NCBI GenBank assembly: GCA_963837515.1
Contig: CAWINT010000012.1
Span: 186,001 to 250,000 of the forward strand
DNA from: RYN-230 sp963837515
GTDB lineage: Bacteria; Actinomycetota; Actinomycetes; Streptosporangiales; Streptosporangiaceae
Reading direction: 5' to 3'
Length of the DNA stretch: 64,000 nt
In this document: piece by piece, positions 24,483-32,882 of the stretch
How positions within the stretch are numbered: position 1 is the stretch's first letter
Layout: each line of letters opens with the position of its first letter
Notes under the pieces: generated by a model
The model's database searches: none
What the model was told of the DNA's origin: nothing
Seen by the model: only the letters and a program-made list of their open reading frames with translations
Position numbers and translations under genes: made by a program

Positions 24483-25301
24483 GTGAGCCGGAAACCGGCG
24501 CTCGCCCTCGCGGCCCTGGCGCTGCTCGCCCTGGCCGTGCCCGTCCTGGGCCGACCAGGCTGGGCGGCGGCCGCCCAGCAGCGGCCGGCCGCCGGGAGCC
24601 GGGCGGACTGCACTGTCCCGGTGTCGATCCTGTGTCTGTCGGCCAGCCCGAGCCCCACCCCCAGTGGGGGCAGCAGCCCGAACCCCGCCCCCACCCCGTC
24701 GGCGTCGGCGTCGGCGTCGGCAGATCCTACGCCGTCGCCCAGCGGGTCGGGCAGCGCCAGTGCGTCGCCGTCGCCGTCGCCGTCGCCGTCCGGCGCGTCC
24801 TCCGCGTCCCCCCGCCCCCGCCGGTCGAACTCGGCCAAGGCGTCGTCGGTGAAGGCCGCCGCCCCGTCCGGGCTGATGATCACCGAGGCGCAGTTCGTGC
24901 TGTCCACTGGCTCGGCGCTGCTGCTCGGGGCGTCGTACCAGGGGGTGGCGCAGGTGCCCACGGCGAGTGGCAGCACCGTGCCGATGATGAAGTTCACGAT
25001 GACGTCGCTGACCCTGCAGGGCAGCCCAACCCTCAGCGTTACCCAGAGTGGGGTCACGTCGCAGACCAGCGGGACGTCCATGCAGTTCACCGGCAATGTG
25101 GTGCTCTACGCCACCCAACTGTCCGGCGACCTGCTGGGCGTGCCGGTCACGCTGACTCCGGCCAGCCCGCTGGCCACGATCTTGCAGCTGCTCAACTCGG
25201 TGACCCCGCTGGTTCCCTTGAAACTGACCAATGTGACCAGCCTGCAGCCCTACATCTCAGCCAATTCGCTGCAGCTTCCCGGCCTTTCGGAAACCAGCTG
25301 A
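24483..25301 (+). CDS. Secreted Ser/Pro-rich protein of the DUF6230/DUF6114 operon
   Basis: 272 residues. A signal peptide (ALALAALALLALAVPVLG, cleavage near AAAAQQ) is followed by a low-complexity Ser/Pro/Ala linker at about residues 55-115 built from SA and SP dipeptide runs. The C-terminal domain (LMITEAQFVLSTGSALLLGASYQGVAQ ... LQLPGLSETS) resembles the extracellular part of DUF6230-type neighbours. GTG at 24483 is preceded by GGGAGG. Third gene of the operon; probably a wall-spanning or surface partner. Function unknown. Confidence 0.75.
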   Translation: MSRKPALALAALALLALAVPVLGRPGWAAAAQQRPAAGSRADCTVPVSILCLSASPSPTPSGGSSPNPAPTPSASASASADPTPSPSGSGSASASPSPSPSPSGASSASPRPRRSNSAKASSVKAAAPSGLMITEAQFVLSTGSALLLGASYQGVAQVPTASGSTVPMMKFTMTSLTLQGSPTLSVTQSGVTSQTSGTSMQFTGNVVLYATQLSGDLLGVPVTLTPASPLATILQLLNSVTPLVPLKLTNVTSLQPYISANSLQLPGLSETS

Positions 25302-25427
25302 GCGGAGGCTTCTCAGTCCATTCGCCCCGGGCTGCTCCCGGACGCCCCCGCGGGGCTGCGCCGGGTACGGCAGCGGGTGGCCAGTCCCGGCCTCAGCCGG
25401 CTGGCCACCCGCTCCGCGATGGGCCGT

Positions 25428-25943
25428 TCAGGGGGTCCTGACTTGGCCATTGGCGTCCACCTGGGTCGTTTCGCCCAGCTCCGGGGCGCCCGGAGCCTGG
25501 CCCGGCATCGGCGTGGGGGCCGGCTCGCTGGTCTCGGCACTCATGCTGGACCGGCGCTGGGTGCGCAGCACGGCGGCGGCGGCACCGCCGGCGGCCAGCA
25601 GCGCGATCCCGCCCACCAACAGCGGCCAGCGGCGGCGCGGCCGGACGATGGTCGGGTGCACCCGGCGGGCCGTCGCCGTCAGCATCGACGAGACCCTGGG
25701 CGCCAACTGCTCCTGCACCGCGACACCGGTCCGCTCGATGCGCGGGGCGGCCCACACCCGGGCGACGTACACGCCCCGGCCGGCCGTCAGCTGCGCACTC
25801 CTGGCCAGCGGGGTGAACTGGATCGACGCCTGATTGGTGGCGGCACGTGCCCGGCCTGCGGCCCGGATCGCGCTGGCCTGGGCCCTGGACCTGGCGTCCA
25901 GCGCCCGGGACTTCGCGTCCTGAGCTGCCGTTGTTGAAAACAC
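25428..25943 (-). CDS. DUF5324 family membrane protein
   Basis: 171 residues. The N-terminal amphipathic, Ala/Arg-rich helix contains DAKSRALDARSRAQASAIRAAGRARAATNQ. A middle region (QEQLAPRVSSMLTATARRV) leads into one transmembrane helix (WPLLVGGIALLAAGGAAAAVL) and a Pro/Glu-rich tail. GTG at 25943 has GGGAGG 6 bp upstream. The open frame extends far upstream over ppiA, but that part is antisense noise. In Streptomyces a DUF5324 gene also lies next to ppiA, rhomboid and crgA. Confidence 0.82.
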   Translation of the reverse strand: MFSTTAAQDAKSRALDARSRAQASAIRAAGRARAATNQASIQFTPLARSAQLTAGRGVYVARVWAAPRIERTGVAVQEQLAPRVSSMLTATARRVHPTIVRPRRRWPLLVGGIALLAAGGAAAAVLRTQRRSSMSAETSEPAPTPMPGQAPGAPELGETTQVDANGQVRTP

Positions 25944-26153
25944 TATTAACCTCCCCGAATAGCTTCCGTCCAACTGCGTTCCCCTGCTGGCAACGCTCAA
26001 CCCTCGTTCCCCTGTGGCTTGGCGCTCAATCCTGGAGTGTCCCGATTCGCCGGGCCGGGGCACGCCCCGTAAAGTACGAGGGGAGCCCAGCGGCACCAGG
26101 CCGCCGGCCTTAGAGCGGCGCGCGCCCCCGCCTGGCGTGCAAGGATCACACCC

Positions 26154-26696
26154 ATGACAAACACGCTGACCGCGACGCTGCGGACGAATCAAGGGACGAT
26201 CGTGGTCCGGCTCTTCCCGGATCAGGCGCCCAAGACCGTGCGGAACTTCGTCGAGCTCGCGGAGGGCAGCCGCGACTGGACCGACCCGCGGACCCGGCGG
26301 CCCAGCCGGGACCGGCTCTACGACGGGACCATCTTCCACCGGGTCATCCCGGACTTCATGGTCCAGGGCGGTGACCCGCTGGGCACCGGCACCGGCGGCC
26401 CCGGCTACGAGTTCGCCGACGAGATCCACCCGGACCTGTCCTTCAGCCGTCCCTACCTGCTGGCCATGGCCAACGCCGGCCCGGGCACGAACGGCTCGCA
26501 GTTCTTCATCACCACCGCGCCGACCCCCTGGCTGAACGGGAAGCACACCATCTTCGGCGAGGTCATCGACGGCGCCGACGTGGTGGACGCGATCAGCCGC
26601 GCGGACCGGGATCGCCGCGACCGGCCCACCAAGGACGTGGTGCTGGAGTCGGTCGAGATCTCCGGGCCGGGCGACGCGGCGGGGTCCGCGCAGTAG
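26154..26696 (+). CDS. ppiA: Peptidyl-prolyl cis-trans isomerase (cyclophilin)
   Basis: A 180-residue cytoplasmic cyclophilin catalysing proline isomerisation. The catalytic region reads IFHRVIPDFMVQGGDP, followed by LLAMANAGPGTNGSQFFITTAPTPWLNGKHTIFGEV (read here in pieces), the standard fold. An AAGGATC-type binding site precedes the ATG. It lies at the start of the conserved block leading to crgA and the FtsW/PBP/kinase genes. Confidence 0.94.
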   Translation: MTNTLTATLRTNQGTIVVRLFPDQAPKTVRNFVELAEGSRDWTDPRTRRPSRDRLYDGTIFHRVIPDFMVQGGDPLGTGTGGPGYEFADEIHPDLSFSRPYLLAMANAGPGTNGSQFFITTAPTPWLNGKHTIFGEVIDGADVVDAISRADRDRRDRPTKDVVLESVEISGPGDAAGSAQ

Positions 26697-26713
26697 GCGT
26701 GACGGGCTAGCCA

Positions 26714-27598
26714 GTGGGCGAAGTCCCAGCTCCCGGTGCTCAGGCACCGGCCCCGATCCCGACCTGCTTCCGGCATCCAGGCCGGGAGACATACCTGTCG
26801 TGCACCCGGTGCGGCCGGCCGGCCTGCCCGGACTGCCTGCGCGACGCACCGGTGGGCAAGCAGTGCGTGGAGTGCATCCGGGAGGGAAACCAGGGGGTGC
26901 GCCGCCCGTCCGGCGCATTCGGCGGCCGGGTCACCGCCAGCGCGGCCGTGACCTGGGCCATTCTCGGCCTGAACGTGCTGTTCTACCTGATCGAACTGGT
27001 CTACCCAGCGCTGTGGAGCGACTGGGCCATGGTCGGGAAGGTCGGGCCGCACATCGGTGTCGCCAACGGCCAGTATTACCGGCTGATCACCAGCACGTTC
27101 CTGCCGCCGCCCGGCTACACCGGCCTGCTGGACATCGCCTTCAACATGTGGGCGCTGATCATCGTCGGGCCGGCCCTGGAACGGATGCTCGGGCACCTGC
27201 GCTTCGCGGCCGTCTATCTGCTCAGCGCGCTGGGCGGCTCGGTATTCTTCTACTATCTCGCCCCGTCCTACCTGCCGGCGCTCGGCGCCTCAGGGGCGAT
27301 CTTCGGCCTGTTCGGTGCCTGGTTCGTGGTGTCCAGGCGGCTGCGGCTGGACACCCGGGCCATCGTGTTCCTGATCGTGCTGAACCTGGCGTTCAGCTTC
27401 GCGTTCCGGTCCACTATCGCCTGGCAGGCTCACGTCGGTGGGCTCATCGTCGGCAGCGTGCTCACCGCCGCTTACGCCTATGCGCCGCGGGCGCAGCGGA
27501 CGCTGATCCAGGTCGGCGCCACGGCGGTGATCCTGGCGGTCCTGGTCATCGCGATCGTCGCGCGCGACCACGCCCTGGCGAGCCAAGCTGTGGGCTGA
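26714..27598 (+). CDS. Rhomboid-family intramembrane serine protease
   Basis: 294 residues. An N-terminal zinc-ribbon or B-box-like module has CFRHP, CTRCGRPACPDC and CVEC, at about residues 17-57. Six transmembrane helices follow. The catalytic Ser is in GASGAIFGLFGAW and the catalytic His in WQAHVGGLIVG. It would cleave transmembrane substrates within the membrane. GTG at 26714 is 17 bp after the ppiA stop, without a strong binding site, suggesting coupled expression. Confidence 0.92.
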   Translation: MGEVPAPGAQAPAPIPTCFRHPGRETYLSCTRCGRPACPDCLRDAPVGKQCVECIREGNQGVRRPSGAFGGRVTASAAVTWAILGLNVLFYLIELVYPALWSDWAMVGKVGPHIGVANGQYYRLITSTFLPPPGYTGLLDIAFNMWALIIVGPALERMLGHLRFAAVYLLSALGGSVFFYYLAPSYLPALGASGAIFGLFGAWFVVSRRLRLDTRAIVFLIVLNLAFSFAFRSTIAWQAHVGGLIVGSVLTAAYAYAPRAQRTLIQVGATAVILAVLVIAIVARDHALASQAVG

Positions 27599-27604
27599 GC
27601 CCGG

Positions 27605-27862
27605 TTAACCCATCAGCGCCACTTGGTTGAACAGGACCACACCGGCGATGATGAAGCCGAAGCCGACCACCAGGTTCCAGTCGCTGAGCGCGCCGATCGG
27701 CAGGCTGCCCTGCGTCACGTAGAACAGCGCGATCCAGGCGAGCCCGATCAGCAGGCAGGCCAGCATGGCCGGCACCAGCCAGCGAGGGCTGACCTTCTTG
27801 GATGCGGATCGGCGGGGCGGTGGCGTGTAGACCGCCTTCGACCTGACGCGGGATTTCGGCAC
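27605..27862 (-). CDS. crgA: Cell division protein CrgA
   Basis: 85 residues with an Arg/Lys-rich cytoplasmic N-terminus (MPKSRVRSKAVYTPPP), two transmembrane helices (WLVPAMLACLLIGLAWIALFYV and WNLVVGFGFIIAGVVLF) and the intervening extracytoplasmic loop. CrgA is an actinobacterial divisome protein that interacts with FtsZ and penicillin-binding proteins. Its stop is 7 bp from the rhomboid stop on the other strand, and it is next to pknB as in relatives. Confidence 0.93.
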   Translation of the reverse strand: MPKSRVRSKAVYTPPPRRSASKKVSPRWLVPAMLACLLIGLAWIALFYVTQGSLPIGALSDWNLVVGFGFIIAGVVLFNQVALMG

Positions 27863-27975
27863 GGTCGTCTCCTGGTCACTCGTTGAGCCCGAGTCTAGTG
27901 CCGCTGGCGGGCTCCCGGGGTGTCCCGCAGAGCCCGCCAGCCGCTGCTGGCCCGGGCAGCCGGGGCCGCTGGCTC

Positions 27976-29799
27976 TCAGCCGCCGCCCGGGCCCTTGCTC
28001 TTACTCTGGCTGTTGCCGGGCCCCGTGGTGGGTGTCGGGGCCGGGCTGGTGGCCGCTACGGTCGGGGTCGGGGTCGGGTTGGCCGACGGCGTGGTCGCGC
28101 TGGGGGCCGGCGTCGGCGAGGCCGGCTGCGCCGCCACGAAGATCGTCACCACACTCCCCTTCGCCGCCTGCGTCTGGCCGTTCGGGTTCTGGTTGAACAC
28201 GTTGCCGGGCGTGGTGCCAGGCGGTCCGGCCGCCGTGACCACGTTGACCTTGAAGCCAGCGTTGGTCAGGACCTGCTGGGCGGTCGCCTGCGGCTCACCG
28301 ACGACGGTCGGCACGCTGACGCTGCCGCCGGAGACGGTCAGCGTGATCTGCGCACCCGAGGTGATCTTGGTCTGCGGCGCCGGGGTCTGCGCGATCACCT
28401 GACCTTGCTTCGCGGTCGAGTTCGGGTCGGTCTTGGTCTGTACGTTGGTGAACCCCAGGCCCCGCAGCTTGGTCTGCGCGGTGGACAACTGTTCACCCTG
28501 GACGTCGGGCATCGCGATCTTCTTCGCCCCCGACGACACGTACAGGATGACGGTGCTGCCTGTCTTCACCTTGGTGCCGAACTGGGGGTTGGTCTTGATC
28601 ACCTGGCCGCTGGGCACGTTGGCGTTCACCTGCCGATGCACCTGGGGGACCAGCCCGGCGTGCTTGATCTCCGCTACGGCCTTGGCCTGGCTTTCGCCGA
28701 CCACGGACGGCACGCCGACCGTGGTCCCGCCGCTGCCGTGCAGCAGGAAGACGGCGACCAGGATGGCCAGCAGAGCCACGATCGCGCCGAGGATCCACCA
28801 CAGCGCCCGGCGCCGGTTCTGGCCGCCGCCGTAACCGTCCCCCTCCGGCCCGTACGGGGGGACGCCGGTGGTCCGGCCGGCCCCGGCCATCATGGTGGCC
28901 GGGCCCATCCGCTGGGTTCCGGGCATGTACATCTCGGTGGGCGGGGGCGCCGCGACCGGCACGCCGGACAGCGCCCGCTGGATGTCGGTGCGCATCTCCG
29001 CGGCTGACTGGTACCGCTCGGCCGGGTCCTTGGCCATCGCCTTGAGCACGATCGAATCGGCCCACGACGGGATCTCCGGGTCCAGCCGGGACGGCGGCAC
29101 CGGGTTCTCCCGGACGTGCTGGTAGGCGATCGCCACCGGGGAGTCGCCGGTGAACGGCGGCCGCCCGGTCAGCAGCTCGTACAACAGGCAGCCGGTGGAG
29201 TACAGGTCGCTGCGGGCGTCCACCCGCTCGCCCCGGGCCTGCTCCGGGGACAGGTACTGCGCGGTTCCGATCACCTGCGCGGTCTGGGTCATGGTGGCCT
29301 GGGCGTCGCTGACCGCCCGGGCGATGCCGAAGTCCATCACCTTGACCTCGGCGGAGCGAGTCAGCATGACGTTGCCCGGCTTGATGTCGCGGTGCACGAT
29401 CCCGTTGCGGTGGCTGTAGTCCAGCGCCCGCAGCACCCCGTCGGTGATCTCCAGCGCCCGTTCCGGCAGCAGCCGCCGGTCGTCCCGGAGCAGTTCGCGC
29501 AGCGTCCGGCCGTCCACGTACTCCATCACGATGTACGGCACGGGGGTGGGCCCGGAGGCGTCCTCCCCGGTGTCGTAGACCGCGACGATGGACGGGTGGT
29601 TCAGCGACGCCGCCGACTGGGCCTCACGGCGGAACCGGGCCTGGAACGTGGCGTCCCGGGCGAGGTCCTCGCGGAGTGTCTTGACCGCGACGATCCGGTC
29701 CAGACGGATGTCGCGGGCCCGGTACACCTCTGCCATGCCGCCCCGGCCGACGACGCCATCGAGTTCGTAGCGGCCGCCCAGCAGTCGCGGCTGTGTCAT
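27976..29799 (-). CDS. pknB: Serine/threonine protein kinase PknB with PASTA repeats
   Basis: About 607 residues. The kinase domain (12-275) has the glycine loop GRGGMAEVY, Lys in VAVKTL, HRDIKPGNVML, MDFGIA, and an activation loop with TMTQTAQVIGTAQYLSPEQ. A transmembrane helix follows near 335-355 (WWILGAIVALLAILVAVFLL). Three extracellular PASTA modules (GVPSVVGES..., AMPDVQGEQ..., SVPTVVGEP...) would sense muropeptides or lipid II, and the tail is Pro/Thr/Ser-rich. It phosphorylates FHA and division proteins. I chose the ATG at 29799; a GTG at 29808 adds three residues. Only this kinase is present in the block; a separate pknA is not seen. Confidence 0.95.
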   Translation of the reverse strand: MTQPRLLGGRYELDGVVGRGGMAEVYRARDIRLDRIVAVKTLREDLARDATFQARFRREAQSAASLNHPSIVAVYDTGEDASGPTPVPYIVMEYVDGRTLRELLRDDRRLLPERALEITDGVLRALDYSHRNGIVHRDIKPGNVMLTRSAEVKVMDFGIARAVSDAQATMTQTAQVIGTAQYLSPEQARGERVDARSDLYSTGCLLYELLTGRPPFTGDSPVAIAYQHVRENPVPPSRLDPEIPSWADSIVLKAMAKDPAERYQSAAEMRTDIQRALSGVPVAAPPPTEMYMPGTQRMGPATMMAGAGRTTGVPPYGPEGDGYGGGQNRRRALWWILGAIVALLAILVAVFLLHGSGGTTVGVPSVVGESQAKAVAEIKHAGLVPQVHRQVNANVPSGQVIKTNPQFGTKVKTGSTVILYVSSGAKKIAMPDVQGEQLSTAQTKLRGLGFTNVQTKTDPNSTAKQGQVIAQTPAPQTKITSGAQITLTVSGGSVSVPTVVGEPQATAQQVLTNAGFKVNVVTAAGPPGTTPGNVFNQNPNGQTQAAKGSVVTIFVAAQPASPTPAPSATTPSANPTPTPTVAATSPAPTPTTGPGNSQSKSKGPGGG

Positions 29800-29928
29800 A
29801 TCTCGCACGTCAGTAACCGTTTCGCATCGTTTTGTGCATCAGGCGGTGCGGTAGCCGCTCATGCGGGCACCGCGGCGGGTGGCCGCCCCGGGCCACTGTC
29901 TCCCCGGCCTGTCCCGGGGCCGCGGGAC

Positions 29929-31422
29929 TCATGCCTTCCCTATCGCGTGCAGGTAGGCCTTGATGACCGCGACCGCGATCGGCGCCGCGGCGTCAGCGCC
30001 CTGACCACCGCCCTTAACTATGACGCCGACAGCGATCTGCGGGTTGGAGGCTGGGGCGAAACAAGTGAAAACCGCGTCGTCCAGGCCGATGTTGTTGATC
30101 CCGCTCTGGGCGGTGCCGGTCTTCGCCGCGACCACGATCCCGCCGGTGGCGGCGGTGCCCGCGGTGGCGTGCGCGGTCCCGGACGGCGACTGGGTGACGT
30201 TGATCATCATCTGCTTGACCTGGCCGGCCACCTGCGGGGTCACCGGGTGGCTCAGCGCGGTCGGCGTGGTCGTGGTCAGCGGGGTCAGGTCCGGTGCGGT
30301 GACCTTGTTCACCAGGTACGGCTTCATCAGCGTGCCGTTGTTCGCGATCGCCGCGGCGAACATGGCCTCCTGCAGCGGGGTGACCGTGTCATCTTCCTGC
30401 CCGATGGCCCCGCCTGCCTGCTTGTCCGGGGAGGTGTACAGCGGGAAGTTGCTCGTTGCCACCGGGAACGGGATGCCCAGGTGCTTGTTCATCCCGAACT
30501 GGTTGGCCATCGCCTGCAGCTTCTGCCCGCCCAGCTGCATGCCCAGGTTGCCGAACACGGTGTTGCAGGACACGGTGAACGCGAAGATCAGTGGCACCTT
30601 GCCGGTGCCGCTCGGGTTGCTGCCGTCGTTGCACGCCTCGCCGTCGAAGTTGATCAAGGGCTGGGTGACGCCGGGCAGCTTGAGCCGGGTGGGGGCGTAC
30701 ACCCGGCTGCTGGCGTTCAGGCCGGAGTCGGTCATCGCGGTCGAGCCGGTGACGATCTTGAAGGTGGACCCGGGCGGGAACGTCAGGTCCGTGGCCCGGC
30801 TGAGCAGCGGCTGGTTCGGGTCACCCAGCAGCTTCTTGTCGTTCTTCCCCACCGTGGTGCCGTCCAGCGAGGCCAGCAGGTTGGGGTCGAATGTCGGATT
30901 GGAGGCCAGGGCCAGGATGGCACCGGTCTGCGGGTTGATGGCCACCACGCCGCCTTGCTTGCCGCTGCCCCGCAGCGCCTGGTAGGCGGCCCGCTGGGCG
31001 GCTGAGTTGACCGTCAGCTCGACGGTGGCGCCCTTCTTCTTCTTCCCGGTGATCAGGTCGATGAGGTTGTGCACCTGCAGCGCCGGGTCAGTGCCGGCCA
31101 GCTGCGCATTCTCGGCCTGCTCGACGCCGGTCTGGCTGAAGATCGAGTCGAACCCGGTGACCGGTGCGTACAGCGCGCCGAACGGATAATGCCGCTGGAA
31201 GCCGCCCGCAGCCTTGTTCATCCTGGAGTAGGCGATGACCTTCTGGTCGGACGTGATGATCGACCCGCGCTGGGACTGGAACTGGGCGTCGAAGGTACGG
31301 CCGTTACCTGGCTTGTTGGCCAGGCTGCTCGCCTCAAAGCCCTGCACGTAGTTCACGTTCAGCAGCAGCGCCACGAACATGACCAGGCAGATGATCGAGA
31401 CTCGGCGGAGTGCGCGGTTCAT
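29929..31422 (-). CDS. pbpA: Penicillin-binding protein 2-type transpeptidase PbpA
   Basis: 497 residues, class B penicillin-binding protein. A single N-terminal anchor (VSIICLVMFVALLLNVNYV) is followed by a dimerisation domain and the transpeptidase domain with SxxK in PPGSTFKIV, SxN in VSCNTVF and KTG in VAAKTGTAQ. It cross-links peptidoglycan outside the membrane with RodA. ATG at 31422 overlaps the rodA stop (ATGA). Confidence 0.95.
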   Translation of the reverse strand: MNRALRRVSIICLVMFVALLLNVNYVQGFEASSLANKPGNGRTFDAQFQSQRGSIITSDQKVIAYSRMNKAAGGFQRHYPFGALYAPVTGFDSIFSQTGVEQAENAQLAGTDPALQVHNLIDLITGKKKKGATVELTVNSAAQRAAYQALRGSGKQGGVVAINPQTGAILALASNPTFDPNLLASLDGTTVGKNDKKLLGDPNQPLLSRATDLTFPPGSTFKIVTGSTAMTDSGLNASSRVYAPTRLKLPGVTQPLINFDGEACNDGSNPSGTGKVPLIFAFTVSCNTVFGNLGMQLGGQKLQAMANQFGMNKHLGIPFPVATSNFPLYTSPDKQAGGAIGQEDDTVTPLQEAMFAAAIANNGTLMKPYLVNKVTAPDLTPLTTTTPTALSHPVTPQVAGQVKQMMINVTQSPSGTAHATAGTAATGGIVVAAKTGTAQSGINNIGLDDAVFTCFAPASNPQIAVGVIVKGGGQGADAAAPIAVAVIKAYLHAIGKA

Positions 31423-32882
31423 CCGGTCCGCACCACCTGGGTCATGCCCTCGTCCTGGATCGGCTGCGGGGCCGGCCGCCGCCCGGTGTCGCTGATCCGC
31501 ACGAGCAGCGCGATCAGCATCCAGCTGGCCACCAGGGACGAGCCACCCTGGGACAGGAACGGCGTGGTGATGCCGGTCAGCGGAATCAGCCGGGTGACCC
31601 CGCCGACGATCACGAACACCTGCAACGCGATGACGAAGGACAGGCCACCGGCCAGCAGCTTGGAGAACGGGTCGCGCACCCCGATGGCGGCGCGCAGCCC
31701 GCGCTGCACGATCAGGCCGTAGATGAGCAGCAGCGCCATCACCCCGGTCAGGCCGAGTTCCTCGCCGAACGCGGTGATGATGAAGTCGCTCTGCACCAGC
31801 GGGGTGGTACCCGGAAGGCCCTGGCCGAGCCCGCGGCCCAGCACGCCGCCGTAACCCATTCCGTACAGACCCTGGACCAGCTGGAAGCCGGTCGTCGCGG
31901 CGTACTTGAACGGGTCCAGCCAGATAACGAACCGCTCCCGGACGTGCGCGAACAGCTCCGCGGTGACCGCCGAGCCGAAGACGAACAGCAGGAACCCGAT
32001 GATCAACCACGAAGAGCGCTGGGTGGCGACGTACATCATCACCACGAACAGGCCGAAGAACAGCGCGGAGGTCCCGACGTCGCTCTCGAAGACCAGCACG
32101 ATCAGGCTGGCTCCCCAGGCGATGAGGACCGGGCCGAGATCGCGGCCCCGGGGCAGGTCGATGCCCAGGAACCGCAGGCCGGCCAGCGCCAGCACGTCGC
32201 GCTTGGCCACCAGGTACCCGGCGAAGAACACCGCCAGCGCCAGCTTGGCGAACTCTTCCGGCTGGACGGAGAAGCCGCCCAGCGAGAGCTGGATCTTGGC
32301 GTTGGTGCCGGGGACCTCGCTGATGCTGTTCGGCAGCAGGGCGGGCAGGGCGAGCAGCACCAGGCCGATCGCGCCCAGCGTGTAGGTGTAGCGCTGCAGC
32401 GTGCGCGGCTGGCGGATGAAGAAGAGCACCGCGACGAACGCGGCCAGGCCCAGTGCACTCCACATCACCTGCAGCGCTGTGCTGGAGGCGCTCAGCGTGC
32501 TGATCTGGAGGCCCGCGTTGCCGTTCCGCCCGGACTCCTGCAGGCGGTAGATCATTACGATGCCCAGCCCATTGAGCAGCGCGGCCAGCGGCAGCAGCAG
32601 CGGATCGGCCCACGGGGCCAGCCAGCGGACCGCCGCGTGCGCCAGGCCGACGAGCACGGCGAAAGCGATCCCGTACTCAACCGCCCCAGCGGGCACCTTG
32701 CCGTTGAGGCCCAGCCCCACGTTGACGTAGGCGAAGACGACGATGCCCACGACGAACAGCAGCATGAGCAGTTCGGTGCGGCGGCGGCCCTGCGGCAGCG
32801 GCGCGCTGCCCGGCGCCCCGTCCGGCCCCGCCGCGGTGCCCGAGCCGAACGGCTGGCCGGATGGAGTGGCGATGGCGCTCAA
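31419..32882 (-). CDS. rodA: RodA/FtsW-family SEDS glycosyltransferase
   Basis: 487-residue polytopic protein with about ten to twelve helices. SEDS marks are QPEEFAKLALAVFFAGYLV, VFESDVGTSALFF, QSDFIITAFGEELGL, and PLTGITTPFLSQGGSSLV. It polymerises lipid II into glycan strands with PbpA. The start is a TTG at 32882 preceded by CGGAGG with 6 bp spacing; TTGA overlaps the pstP stop, the same coupling as in the rest of this operon. The frame is open far upstream but runs antisense-like across pstP. Confidence 0.92.
   Translation of the reverse strand: MSAIATPSGQPFGSGTAAGPDGAPGSAPLPQGRRRTELLMLLFVVGIVVFAYVNVGLGLNGKVPAGAVEYGIAFAVLVGLAHAAVRWLAPWADPLLLPLAALLNGLGIVMIYRLQESGRNGNAGLQISTLSASSTALQVMWSALGLAAFVAVLFFIRQPRTLQRYTYTLGAIGLVLLALPALLPNSISEVPGTNAKIQLSLGGFSVQPEEFAKLALAVFFAGYLVAKRDVLALAGLRFLGIDLPRGRDLGPVLIAWGASLIVLVFESDVGTSALFFGLFVVMMYVATQRSSWLIIGFLLFVFGSAVTAELFAHVRERFVIWLDPFKYAATTGFQLVQGLYGMGYGGVLGRGLGQGLPGTTPLVQSDFIITAFGEELGLTGVMALLLIYGLIVQRGLRAAIGVRDPFSKLLAGGLSFVIALQVFVIVGGVTRLIPLTGITTPFLSQGGSSLVASWMLIALLVRISDTGRRPAPQPIQDEGMTQVVRTG

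Noticed and set aside
25944..26918. Upstream extension of the DUF5324 frame over ppiA
   Set aside because: Antisense to ppiA and rhomboid; the real start at 25943 has GGGAGG at the right spacing.
29116..31005. 629-codon open frame on the plus strand across pknB and pbpA
   Set aside because: A shadow of two well-supported genes; His/Arg/Gly-rich composition without domains.
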